The translations under genes and the position numbers were made by a program. Shown one piece after another: positions 27,587 through 35,407 of a DNA stretch of 64,000 nucleotides (its first letter is position 1; each line of letters opens with the position of its first letter). Source of the DNA: Bifidobacterium sp. ESL0769 (GTDB lineage: Bacteria; Actinomycetota; Actinomycetes; Actinomycetales; Bifidobacteriaceae); contig NZ_CP113918.1 of assembly GCF_029395495.1 (NCBI RefSeq), positions 62,001 through 126,000 on the forward strand. Direction: 5' to 3'. The notes below the pieces were generated by a model. That model worked only from the letters and a program-made list of their open reading frames with translations, did no database searches and was not told the DNA's origin.

Positions 27587-28618
27587 CTACTTATCGGCGC
27601 GATGCTGGCGCAGGACGGACTCGACCAACTGTGAGTAGAGGTTGGAAAGGCTGTATCCGGCGGCGATGGCGGCCTGCGGAAGCTGCGAAGTCGCGGTCAT
27701 GCCGGGGGCCACGTTCGATTCGAGGAACTGCGGGGTGCCGGACTCATCGACGATGAAGTCGGTGCGGGAGATATCGCGCAGGCTCAGGGTATTATGGGCT
27801 GTCAAGGCCGCGTTCTGTGCCGCTTTGAGAACGGACTCCGGCAGACGTGCGGGAACGTAGAAATCTGTCGGGCCGGGAGTGACGCGGGCTTCATAATCAT
27901 AATCGCCGTCAGGCGTGGCTACCTCAAGTGGCGGCAGAACGAGCGGTTCCCCGTCAATTTCCAGTACGGAGACCGAAATCTCGGTACCGGTGACGGCCTT
28001 CTCCACCAGCGCGACATCGCCATATGCGAAACTGTTCACCATCGCTTGTGGGAGCTCCGTTGCCTTGTCGACGCGGGTGCAGCCCATGGCCGAGCCACCT
28101 TGTGTGGGCTTGACGAAAAGCGGCAGTTTCAGCGATTCGACCAGCAAATCGACCACTTTCTTCGCCCCGAGCTCGCGGAAGGTCGATTCGGGCAGAGCCA
28201 CCGAAACCGGGGTGGAGAGTCCGCCGAGTTTGCGCACCACGTTTTTGGCGATGGGCTTGCTCCAGGCCGTGCGGGAGGCCTTCGCGCGCGAGCCGATATA
28301 CGGCAGGTCCTCCATTTCAAGGATGTCACGAATCGAGCCGTCCTCGCCATTGGCGCCATGCAACAGCGGCCAGACGATGTCGGGACGGGTTTCGGGATTG
28401 CTCAGGTATGGCAGCAGCTCACTGTCCATATCGTGTATAGCAACGTTCCAACCGGCCTCTTCAAGGTAGCCGCCGACGCGATGTCCACTGGTGAGCGAAA
28501 CGTCGCGCTCATGGCTCATGCCGCCGCAGATGACGAGTACTTTGGTCGCTGCGCGGTCGATGGGAGCAATATCTTTCGTTGCGGTTGCACGCTTTGTGGC
28601 CTTGATATGTTTTGCCAT
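27587..28618 (-). CDS. ddl: D-alanine--D-alanine ligase
   Basis: A 343-residue ATP-grasp ligase joining two D-alanines for peptidoglycan precursors. Visible features are the N-terminal GGMSHERDVSLTSG, PLLHGANGEDGS, the ATP-binding FVKPTQGGSAMG, EISVSVLE and the C-terminal metal/substrate segment FLESNVAPGMT. ATG 28618 follows AAGGAG by 9 bases. It begins 14 bases after the stop of the aminotransferase gene, so the two form an operon. Confidence 0.92.
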   Translation of the reverse strand: MAKHIKATKRATATKDIAPIDRAATKVLVICGGMSHERDVSLTSGHRVGGYLEEAGWNVAIHDMDSELLPYLSNPETRPDIVWPLLHGANGEDGSIRDILEMEDLPYIGSRAKASRTAWSKPIAKNVVRKLGGLSTPVSVALPESTFRELGAKKVVDLLVESLKLPLFVKPTQGGSAMGCTRVDKATELPQAMVNSFAYGDVALVEKAVTGTEISVSVLEIDGEPLVLPPLEVATPDGDYDYEARVTPGPTDFYVPARLPESVLKAAQNAALTAHNTLSLRDISRTDFIVDESGTPQFLESNVAPGMTATSQLPQAAIAAGYSLSNLYSQLVESVLRQHRADK

Positions 28619-28632
28619 AATATGATGCTCCT

Positions 28633-30042
28633 TCAATCTTTCTTATCCGAGCTGCTGGAACGGCGTGCGTCCGCGTCGGCCTTTGCGGTGCCGAAGAGTT
28701 CGGCGGTCTTGAGCTCGTTGTTCATCACACCTGCGAGACGCTGGATGCCCAGCTTGATTTTATCCGGCGTCGGATAGCAGAACGAAAGACGCATGTGGTG
28801 TGTGCCGCTGCCGTCGAGGTAGAAGCCGGTGCCGGCCACGTAGGCGACCTTTGCGGTGATGGCGCGAGGCAGCATTTCCTTGGAATTCAAGCCTTCCGGA
28901 ATCTTCAGCCAGATATAGAAGCCGCCCTTGGGCTTGTTCCACGAGCAATATGGGAGATACTCGCGCAGCGCCGCATCCATAGTGTCGCAACGTTTCTTGT
29001 ACATGCCACGGTATTGGCTGATTTGGTTCTTCCAGTCGAAATTGTCGAGGTAAGTGGTGATGGTCATCTGGCTCATATTCGGCGGGCAGAGAATCGACGC
29101 CTCGTTGGCGAGAATGAGCTTCTTGCGGATTCCCGGAGGCGCCACGATCCACGCGATGCGCATGCCCGGCGCGATGATTTTGGAGAAGCTGGAAAGGTAG
29201 ACCACGTTTTCGGAGTCCATCGAACGCAACGCGGGGTAGGTCTGACCGTTGAAACCGAGCAGGCCGTAAGGGTTGTCTTCGACGATGAGCACGTGGTATT
29301 TGCGCGCGATCTCGATGATGCGCGGGCGGCGCTCGACGCTCATCGTCACGCCAGCAGGGTTATGGAAATTGGGCACGGTATAGAGGAATTTGACCTTTTT
29401 GCCGTCTGCAAGTTGGGCCTTGATGGTCTCCTCGAACGATTCGGGGATAAGCCCGTCCTTGTCGGTCTGTGCGTTGACCACCTCGACCTGGAAGGATGAG
29501 AAGACGCCGAGCGCGCCAACGTAATTCGGCGCTTCGGCGATGACGACATCGCCCGGATCGCACATGATGCGCGTGACCAGATCAATGGCGTTCTGTGAGC
29601 CGTTGGAGATGACGACATCGTCGGGCTGCACGTCCTTGATGCCTTCGAGCGCCATAATCTGCAGGACGTCCTCACGCAGATGCGGGTCGCCTTGCGCCGA
29701 GCCATACTGCCAAGCTACGTCGCCTTTGTCCACAAGCATCTTGGCGATGAGTTCCGAGAGCTCTTTGAACGGCAAGTAGTCCAAATAAGGCATGCCGCCG
29801 GCCAGCGAAACCACATCCGGGCGCGAAGCGGTTGCGAACAAAGCCCGGATTTCGGAGGCGCGCATGTTGTCGGCACGAGCTGCGTAAGAGTCGTACCACG
29901 GGTCGTTCTTGAAGACCTTGGAGTTGGAAGTCTTGGTTTTGGCGTCCTCGGTTTTCGTTGCCGTTGCGACGCTCGCGGTCGCCTTGGAACCGATGTCTTT
30001 GCCCTCGTCGGTTTCCCCGGAAATGTTCTTGGTCTTAGACAT
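28633..30042 (-). CDS. PLP-dependent aminotransferase, class I/II
   Basis: About 469 residues. The first 60 are polar and low-complexity. The fold-type I core follows with ISNGSQNAIDLV, YTVPNFHNPAGVTMS, VEDNPYG and the PLP-lysine segment SFSKIIAPGMRIAW. It belongs to the MocR/AAT-like group (PLP-dependent aminotransferase family) without a GntR domain; likely substrates are aromatic or 2-aminoadipate-type amino acids, not resolvable here. GAAGGGATGGG precedes ATG 30042. Co-transcription with ddl may be incidental. Confidence 0.9.
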   Translation of the reverse strand: MSKTKNISGETDEGKDIGSKATASVATATKTEDAKTKTSNSKVFKNDPWYDSYAARADNMRASEIRALFATASRPDVVSLAGGMPYLDYLPFKELSELIAKMLVDKGDVAWQYGSAQGDPHLREDVLQIMALEGIKDVQPDDVVISNGSQNAIDLVTRIMCDPGDVVIAEAPNYVGALGVFSSFQVEVVNAQTDKDGLIPESFEETIKAQLADGKKVKFLYTVPNFHNPAGVTMSVERRPRIIEIARKYHVLIVEDNPYGLLGFNGQTYPALRSMDSENVVYLSSFSKIIAPGMRIAWIVAPPGIRKKLILANEASILCPPNMSQMTITTYLDNFDWKNQISQYRGMYKKRCDTMDAALREYLPYCSWNKPKGGFYIWLKIPEGLNSKEMLPRAITAKVAYVAGTGFYLDGSGTHHMRLSFCYPTPDKIKLGIQRLAGVMNNELKTAELFGTAKADADARRSSSSDKKD

Positions 30043-30243
30043 CAACCCATCCCTTCTTTCGGTTGCGGCCTGCTCTAAACGAGCGCCGCTTTCCAAACAG
30101 ATTTCGCGCGTTTAAACAATATAAAAGAAGACTCTAGTCGCCCTCCGTCGCCGCGCAATCGCCCGCGAAAAACCAGCACCGCTTCAACACGCTTTTGGCA
30201 GTTCGTCGAATTGGCGTCTCAGGATTGCTGACTCTTGGAATGT

Positions 30244-32658
30244 TTAGTACAGCGCGACGTGGTTGATGTAGAGGGAATGGTTGGGTAGGGAATCCATAGG
30301 GACCCAGAGCAGGAAGTCCTGCGACTTGACGGGCTTCTGCAGTTTAACCTCGGTGGTTCCGCTTGCGTCGAAGGTGAACTGGGCGACCCGCTGACCCGCG
30401 TTCGGATCCTGCGCGGAGTTGGCGATGAGGTAGCCGGTGCCCCCGGAAGTGCGAATCTGGACCACGAAACGAGTGACGGTGGCCGGCTGGCTTATGTGCA
30501 TGTAATACGCAAGGCCGTCCTGTCCTGCCGGGCTCTGGTAGAACTCCTGCTTGTCGATGGTCAACGGCGTATTGTTCACCGGCAGCGATGGCGCGGGAAC
30601 AGCTTTGGCGTTTTTGTCGGCGGTGATTGCTTTGGAGTTCGTACCGTTTGCGGACTTAGAGGAGGAGTCGCTTGACGAGCCGTTTTGCTTATTGGCATTG
30701 TTGGAATCGGCTGAGCCTTGGTCCCCGCTTTCGCCTCCATCGCCTTGTGCGCCGAAAGGCACCTTGTTGAGATTCATGTTGGGCCATGGGTCGGAATTCG
30801 ACTGCTGGTAGGTGCCGGCGTTTTTGCTATTGTGATCGATCAAGACGAACGCGGCGACGCCTGCGGCAGCGAGAATCAGCACAATGACGGCGATGATGGC
30901 GACGACTTTGGTAGTGAGCTTGCCGAGCAGCGGGGTATCGGCGATATCGTCGTTGGTCGGATTGTCGGATTCCTGCTGCGCCTTCTGCTGAGGTGTGAAG
31001 CTGGGAGGGGTGATGACCGGATTGGCTGCATCGATGGCCTCCCGCTCCGCCTCGAGTGCGGCCGCGGACTCGTGCCCGGGCTCGATGAAATTGCCTTCGG
31101 CGTCGAGCAACGGAATGCGACCCGTCGCTTCGGTGCGGTTGCCTGGATTGGTATCGTTGTCGCCAGAGCCATTGCCTTTCATGGCGAAGTCGAATTGCAT
31201 CGTCGGGTTCGTGGTCTGTACGGTGTTCTGGTCGAAATCCGGGAAAATGGAATCGTCGGCCGTGGAATCGAATGATTTGAAAGCGTCGGCCATTTCCGCT
31301 GCGGCCAGATCGTGTAGATCCATGCGCGGGGCTGCGACGTTGTTAAGGTCGTCGGAGTGGTGCTGATTACTGCCGGACTTGCCGCGTTGACGCCACCATT
31401 TCGAGTATCGGTCTTGTGAAGGGCCGGCCGGCTTTGCGTTATTAGCGGCACCGGCAGCTCCACGAATATCAGGAGTGCCCGGAATACCTTGTGTCCCGGT
31501 CTTTTTCGGCATCGGCAACGGCGTCGGGTTATTTTGTGATGAAGCCGCCTTTGAACCTGCAGATGTGTTGTCGGAAGTGCGGTTGGCGTTTGCGCCTGCG
31601 GATTTCGGCTGGTTCATCCAACCGGCTTTTGCTGGATTAACGCGGGACTGGCCGGAAGGCGTGGGGGTCACAGAAGTGGCGGCAGAATCGACGCGAGCAG
31701 TTGCGCCTGCTCGTTTTTGCGCAGCATTGGCTCTGACTCCAGCTCCAGCAGCGCCTGCTCCAGCGGCGCTGGCGGCCTGACGAGCGCGGAACTGCAACTG
31801 GTTGGTCGAAAGATTCTGTGGGAAATCAAGCAGATTGTTTGGACGTGCCCTGCGCAGCCGAAGCCTTGAAATGGAAGCTTCGCCGTCGGAATTCGGCCGT
31901 TTCAGCTCACTCGCTGGAAGCTGTGCCACCGGCTTGACGGACCCGAGTAAGGCGACAAGCTCGGACAGCGAGACCATCGAAAGAGTTGGCCTGCCGTCCA
32001 CGTCCGTGATGGACAATCCGCGGTCGCAGATGATACGCAGCTCTTCGGGTGTGTCCTCAGGAAGCGCCGAAAGGTCGAAATTCTTGATTTCCGAAGTCCA
32101 TTTGCCAGTGAGCATCGCGTAAAGCAGCGCGGCAAGCTCGTGAACCGCCAGCATTTCCGGCGCCAGATGCTGTTCTTCAGGAGTGCTGACAAACATCGCT
32201 TCGAGCGGGGCGTCGGTAATCTGGACGCCTTTTGATGTAATACGAACGATGTCGGTGCTCAGCGCCTTCATTTTCAGATCGTCGCGCAGCAGCGTTTCCA
32301 AGCCATTCGCGGCTTCGGCGATGATGGAATGCATGGCTTCGTAGCCAAGCTTGCGTGTGCCATGCCCAATGAAATTGTTGAGTGAAAGCCCTTGGTCAAG
32401 ACGCGTGATGAGCACGGGAATATCGCCGACGTGCTGTATTTGGATAACCTGCGTGAAATGCGGGTTGCGCGAAAGGGTGAGCGTTGAGGCAATCGCCTCG
32501 AAGCTGGGGATGGCTGCCTTGTCGGTGAGGATGAAAAGCTGGCAATCGCGCGCGAGGATTCGGTCGTTGGCCTTCCATGCCTCGAGCCCGGGTATGCTAC
32601 GCAGCGGCGACACCAACGTATATCTGCTGATGACGATATCTCCCAGCTGTGGCTTCAT
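30244..32658 (-). CDS. membrane pseudokinase, partner of MurJ
   Basis: An 804-residue protein. The N-terminal 230 residues have a Ser/Thr kinase-like fold pattern (DIVISRYTLVSPL at the start), but the glycine loop, catalytic HRD and DFG are all replaced (TDIVRIT, QITDAP), so it is a pseudokinase. A Ser/Ala/Gly/Asn-rich cytoplasmic linker leads to one membrane helix near 590-620 (VVAIIAVIVLILAAAGVAAFVL). The C-terminal 115 residues (TPLTIDKQEFYQSPAGQDG...) form a beta-rich outer domain. Mycobacterial MurJ carries the same pseudokinase, helix and outer domain fused at its C-terminus. Here they are a separate gene 160 bases after murJ. GAGGAAATT precedes the ATG. Confidence 0.88.
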   Translation of the reverse strand: MKPQLGDIVISRYTLVSPLRSIPGLEAWKANDRILARDCQLFILTDKAAIPSFEAIASTLTLSRNPHFTQVIQIQHVGDIPVLITRLDQGLSLNNFIGHGTRKLGYEAMHSIIAEAANGLETLLRDDLKMKALSTDIVRITSKGVQITDAPLEAMFVSTPEEQHLAPEMLAVHELAALLYAMLTGKWTSEIKNFDLSALPEDTPEELRIICDRGLSITDVDGRPTLSMVSLSELVALLGSVKPVAQLPASELKRPNSDGEASISRLRLRRARPNNLLDFPQNLSTNQLQFRARQAASAAGAGAAGAGVRANAAQKRAGATARVDSAATSVTPTPSGQSRVNPAKAGWMNQPKSAGANANRTSDNTSAGSKAASSQNNPTPLPMPKKTGTQGIPGTPDIRGAAGAANNAKPAGPSQDRYSKWWRQRGKSGSNQHHSDDLNNVAAPRMDLHDLAAAEMADAFKSFDSTADDSIFPDFDQNTVQTTNPTMQFDFAMKGNGSGDNDTNPGNRTEATGRIPLLDAEGNFIEPGHESAAALEAEREAIDAANPVITPPSFTPQQKAQQESDNPTNDDIADTPLLGKLTTKVVAIIAVIVLILAAAGVAAFVLIDHNSKNAGTYQQSNSDPWPNMNLNKVPFGAQGDGGESGDQGSADSNNANKQNGSSSDSSSKSANGTNSKAITADKNAKAVPAPSLPVNNTPLTIDKQEFYQSPAGQDGLAYYMHISQPATVTRFVVQIRTSGGTGYLIANSAQDPNAGQRVAQFTFDASGTTEVKLQKPVKSQDFLLWVPMDSLPNHSLYINHVALY

Positions 32659-32818
32659 AATTTCCTCGACCCTACACGCAAACGAATGTAATCAAATCAG
32701 GCGGTTTGCCTTCTGTTTCATTCTATCCATGGCCGTGGCCGGGGCGTAAGTTTTTGTGACAAGGTTTCGTGTCGATTTGTCGTATATCACTGGTTTGGCG
32801 GCGTTCGGGCTCGCGCCG

Positions 32819-35407
32819 TCAGCGTGCATGGTGGCGGGGAGCCTTGGAAATCTCGGTTTCGAGGGCCGCTTTTTCGGCTTCGTCAACCGGGGGTAAGCCC
32901 AGTGATGCTGCGGTCAGCCAGGTGAAATTATCTGGCGGGGCCGGAAATTGGGAAACGGGCTTGGCAGGAATTTGTGGTTTGACAGCGGCGTCGTTTTCCG
33001 TCTCGGTATCGGCATCGGGCCGCCGGGGCGGCATATCTGTGGTGTCGAAAAGCGGCTTGATCTGGGAAGCCGGGCGCTCGCCATAAGATGAATCGGCAGA
33101 ATCGGTGGGCTCGATGGGAAGTGCCGGAAGTTCGGCGTGCTCAGCGCTTTCCGGTTCCGAAAGTGAGGGAGCGGAAGGGAACGTCAGGTTATCGGATATT
33201 CCGAAATCCTGGAATAGGCTTGAATTCTCGGATTCTAGGGCATCAAACGACGTCGCCGGGTCTTGCGATGTCGATGCCGCTGCCGGAGAACGTTGCACGT
33301 CTTTATCAATTAGTCGATTATCGTTGAAAATATCGCTATCCGATAAATTTTTGTCCGAACGAACGTTTTCGTCTTTCGATAATTTTTCACCTAAAGGGTT
33401 GAAAGCAACCGGGGCATAATGCCGCGCGCCACTTACGCCGGACGGAAATCTGTCTCCCGGAGTATGGGAAGACCTCGTTTCCGTATCGGCGGAATTGGCG
33501 TTTGTAAAAGGCATACCCTCTACTGTAGCCGTATTTGCTGTTGGGGACGAGTTTGAAATGTTCGAATTCTGTGTTGTATCGCGGTTTCCGGGCTGTATGA
33601 TGTCCTGAAATTCGGGCGCAGCAAAATTGCCGGGAATGGTTGCGTTCTCGATTTTCTCGGTTTTGTCGGGAATATCCGCATCTTGGATTTCCTGTGTATT
33701 TTCGGCGTTTTCATCACTTGTGGCATTAGCGCCGCCGGGAACTCTGATACCGAGCCTGCCGGCAAACGAGCGGACAATCGGCATCAATTCCTGCGTACGA
33801 AGCACCCACAACGTACCTACATAAAGCAAGGCGATGATAATGGCGAGTACGCAGCAGACACCAACGGCCTGGAACCAGTTCATGTGCCCGCCGCGCACGC
33901 CCGCACCAGGTTCGATATCGGCTCCGAACAGCCCGTAAACCGGGTAGCGCAGGAGCATGCCGCCCGCAATGGCGACAAGCGAGGCGATAATCCCCTTGCC
34001 GAATGCCGTGGCGATGCGTTTGCCGTCGAGTCGGCCATTAAAACGTTTCCGCACCATATAGACGATGACAGGGAAGGCGAAGATGAACGACAGTGACATC
34101 GTTGCGCCCACCGTAGTGGCCCAGTTGAACGGCGAGATGAACAGAATCGCGATGACAATCATCAGCGCCTGCCCGCCCGAAACCAGCAGGGTAAAGAAGA
34201 AGGGATGGTAGCCGTCCTCGAAGGCGTAGAACGTGCGCTGAATGATGAGATAGGTCGAGGAGAAGGGCAGGCCGATTGACAGCGCGGCCAAGGGCCCGGC
34301 CATGAGCACCGCTTCCTTGACGCTGACGCTGGGTAGCAGGGCAAGCGTAATCGGCGTGGGGATGACGATGAAAAGTACGCTGAAGAGGCACATCATCAAC
34401 CAGACGTTGCGCAGCGAGCCGCTCAAATCCTCACGAGCACCATCAATGTCATGGTCGGCAATGGCCTGCGAGATTTTGGGAAACATTGCCGTGGCCACCG
34501 AGGTGGCAATTAGCGAATAGGGCAGGATATAAATGGTGTTGGCGTTCCAATAGCTCGCGTTGCCGGCCATGTCGAGCGCGTTGAGATGGAGCTGCGCCGC
34601 CTTGCCGGGCACGCTGGTGAGCACACGCTGGTTGACGATGGTCTGTAGCTGGTCGACGATAACGATGCCGATGCCCCAGGCTGCCACCGACCCCATCGAG
34701 CGCAGGCCGAAGCCGTGGATACCCCAGCTCGGCCGGTAATGAAGCCCGATTTTGCGCAGCGGCAGGAATAGGATCAGTGCTTGGAAGGCGACGCCCAAGG
34801 TCCACGCGCCTGCTGTCAAGGCGATTTTCTCGCTGGTCCAGAAGCTCAGGGGCTGTGTGTTTGCCCGGCCGAACATGAAAATGAACGCAGTGAAACCAAT
34901 GCAGCTGATGACGTTGGCGCCCACCGAGCTCCAGGCATAAGTGCCGAAATGGTCTTTGGCGGCGAGGATCTGGCCGAGAACGGTGTAAAGGCCGTAGAAG
35001 AAAATCTGCGGGACGCACCAGAAGGTGAACGAAGTGGCCAGGGCCAGCATATCGTGGTTGCCGTTGACGTAGAGGCGTGTGAGCGGAGGGGTGAGCAGCG
35101 CCACGAGCAGCGTCACGGCCAGCAGCAGGGTGATGGCGAGGGTGACGAGTTTGTTGAGTCGATCCTGTGCGTCTTTCTTTTTCAGTGTACGCACGATTTG
35201 CGGCACGAGCACTGCGTTGAAAATGCCGCCGGAAACCAGCGTGAAGATGACCTGAGGAATCTGCGAGCCGGCTTGGTAGGCGTCGGCCGCCATGCCCGTT
35301 GTGCCGAGGGCCGCGGCGAGTAGGATGGTGCGAATCTGGCCGGTGACGCGGCTTGCGGCCGTCCCCACGGCCATAACCATCGAATTATGACCTACAGATG
35401 AGCTCAT
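32819..35407 (-). CDS. murJ: lipid II flippase MurJ (MviN) with long cytoplasmic tail
   Basis: An 862-residue MATE-like/MVF transporter that flips lipid II across the membrane for wall synthesis. Residues 1-540 hold about 14 helices, beginning VMAVGTAASRVTGQIRTILLAAALG, a conserved MurJ start. The last 300 residues are polar, Asn/Asp/Ser/Pro-rich and probably disordered, much longer than in most MurJ proteins; they could be a binding or phosphorylation platform. The start ATGA overlaps the stop of the DUF6049 gene, indicating translational coupling. Confidence 0.94.
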   Translation of the reverse strand: MSSSVGHNSMVMAVGTAASRVTGQIRTILLAAALGTTGMAADAYQAGSQIPQVIFTLVSGGIFNAVLVPQIVRTLKKKDAQDRLNKLVTLAITLLLAVTLLVALLTPPLTRLYVNGNHDMLALATSFTFWCVPQIFFYGLYTVLGQILAAKDHFGTYAWSSVGANVISCIGFTAFIFMFGRANTQPLSFWTSEKIALTAGAWTLGVAFQALILFLPLRKIGLHYRPSWGIHGFGLRSMGSVAAWGIGIVIVDQLQTIVNQRVLTSVPGKAAQLHLNALDMAGNASYWNANTIYILPYSLIATSVATAMFPKISQAIADHDIDGAREDLSGSLRNVWLMMCLFSVLFIVIPTPITLALLPSVSVKEAVLMAGPLAALSIGLPFSSTYLIIQRTFYAFEDGYHPFFFTLLVSGGQALMIVIAILFISPFNWATTVGATMSLSFIFAFPVIVYMVRKRFNGRLDGKRIATAFGKGIIASLVAIAGGMLLRYPVYGLFGADIEPGAGVRGGHMNWFQAVGVCCVLAIIIALLYVGTLWVLRTQELMPIVRSFAGRLGIRVPGGANATSDENAENTQEIQDADIPDKTEKIENATIPGNFAAPEFQDIIQPGNRDTTQNSNISNSSPTANTATVEGMPFTNANSADTETRSSHTPGDRFPSGVSGARHYAPVAFNPLGEKLSKDENVRSDKNLSDSDIFNDNRLIDKDVQRSPAAASTSQDPATSFDALESENSSLFQDFGISDNLTFPSAPSLSEPESAEHAELPALPIEPTDSADSSYGERPASQIKPLFDTTDMPPRRPDADTETENDAAVKPQIPAKPVSQFPAPPDNFTWLTAASLGLPPVDEAEKAALETEISKAPRHHAR

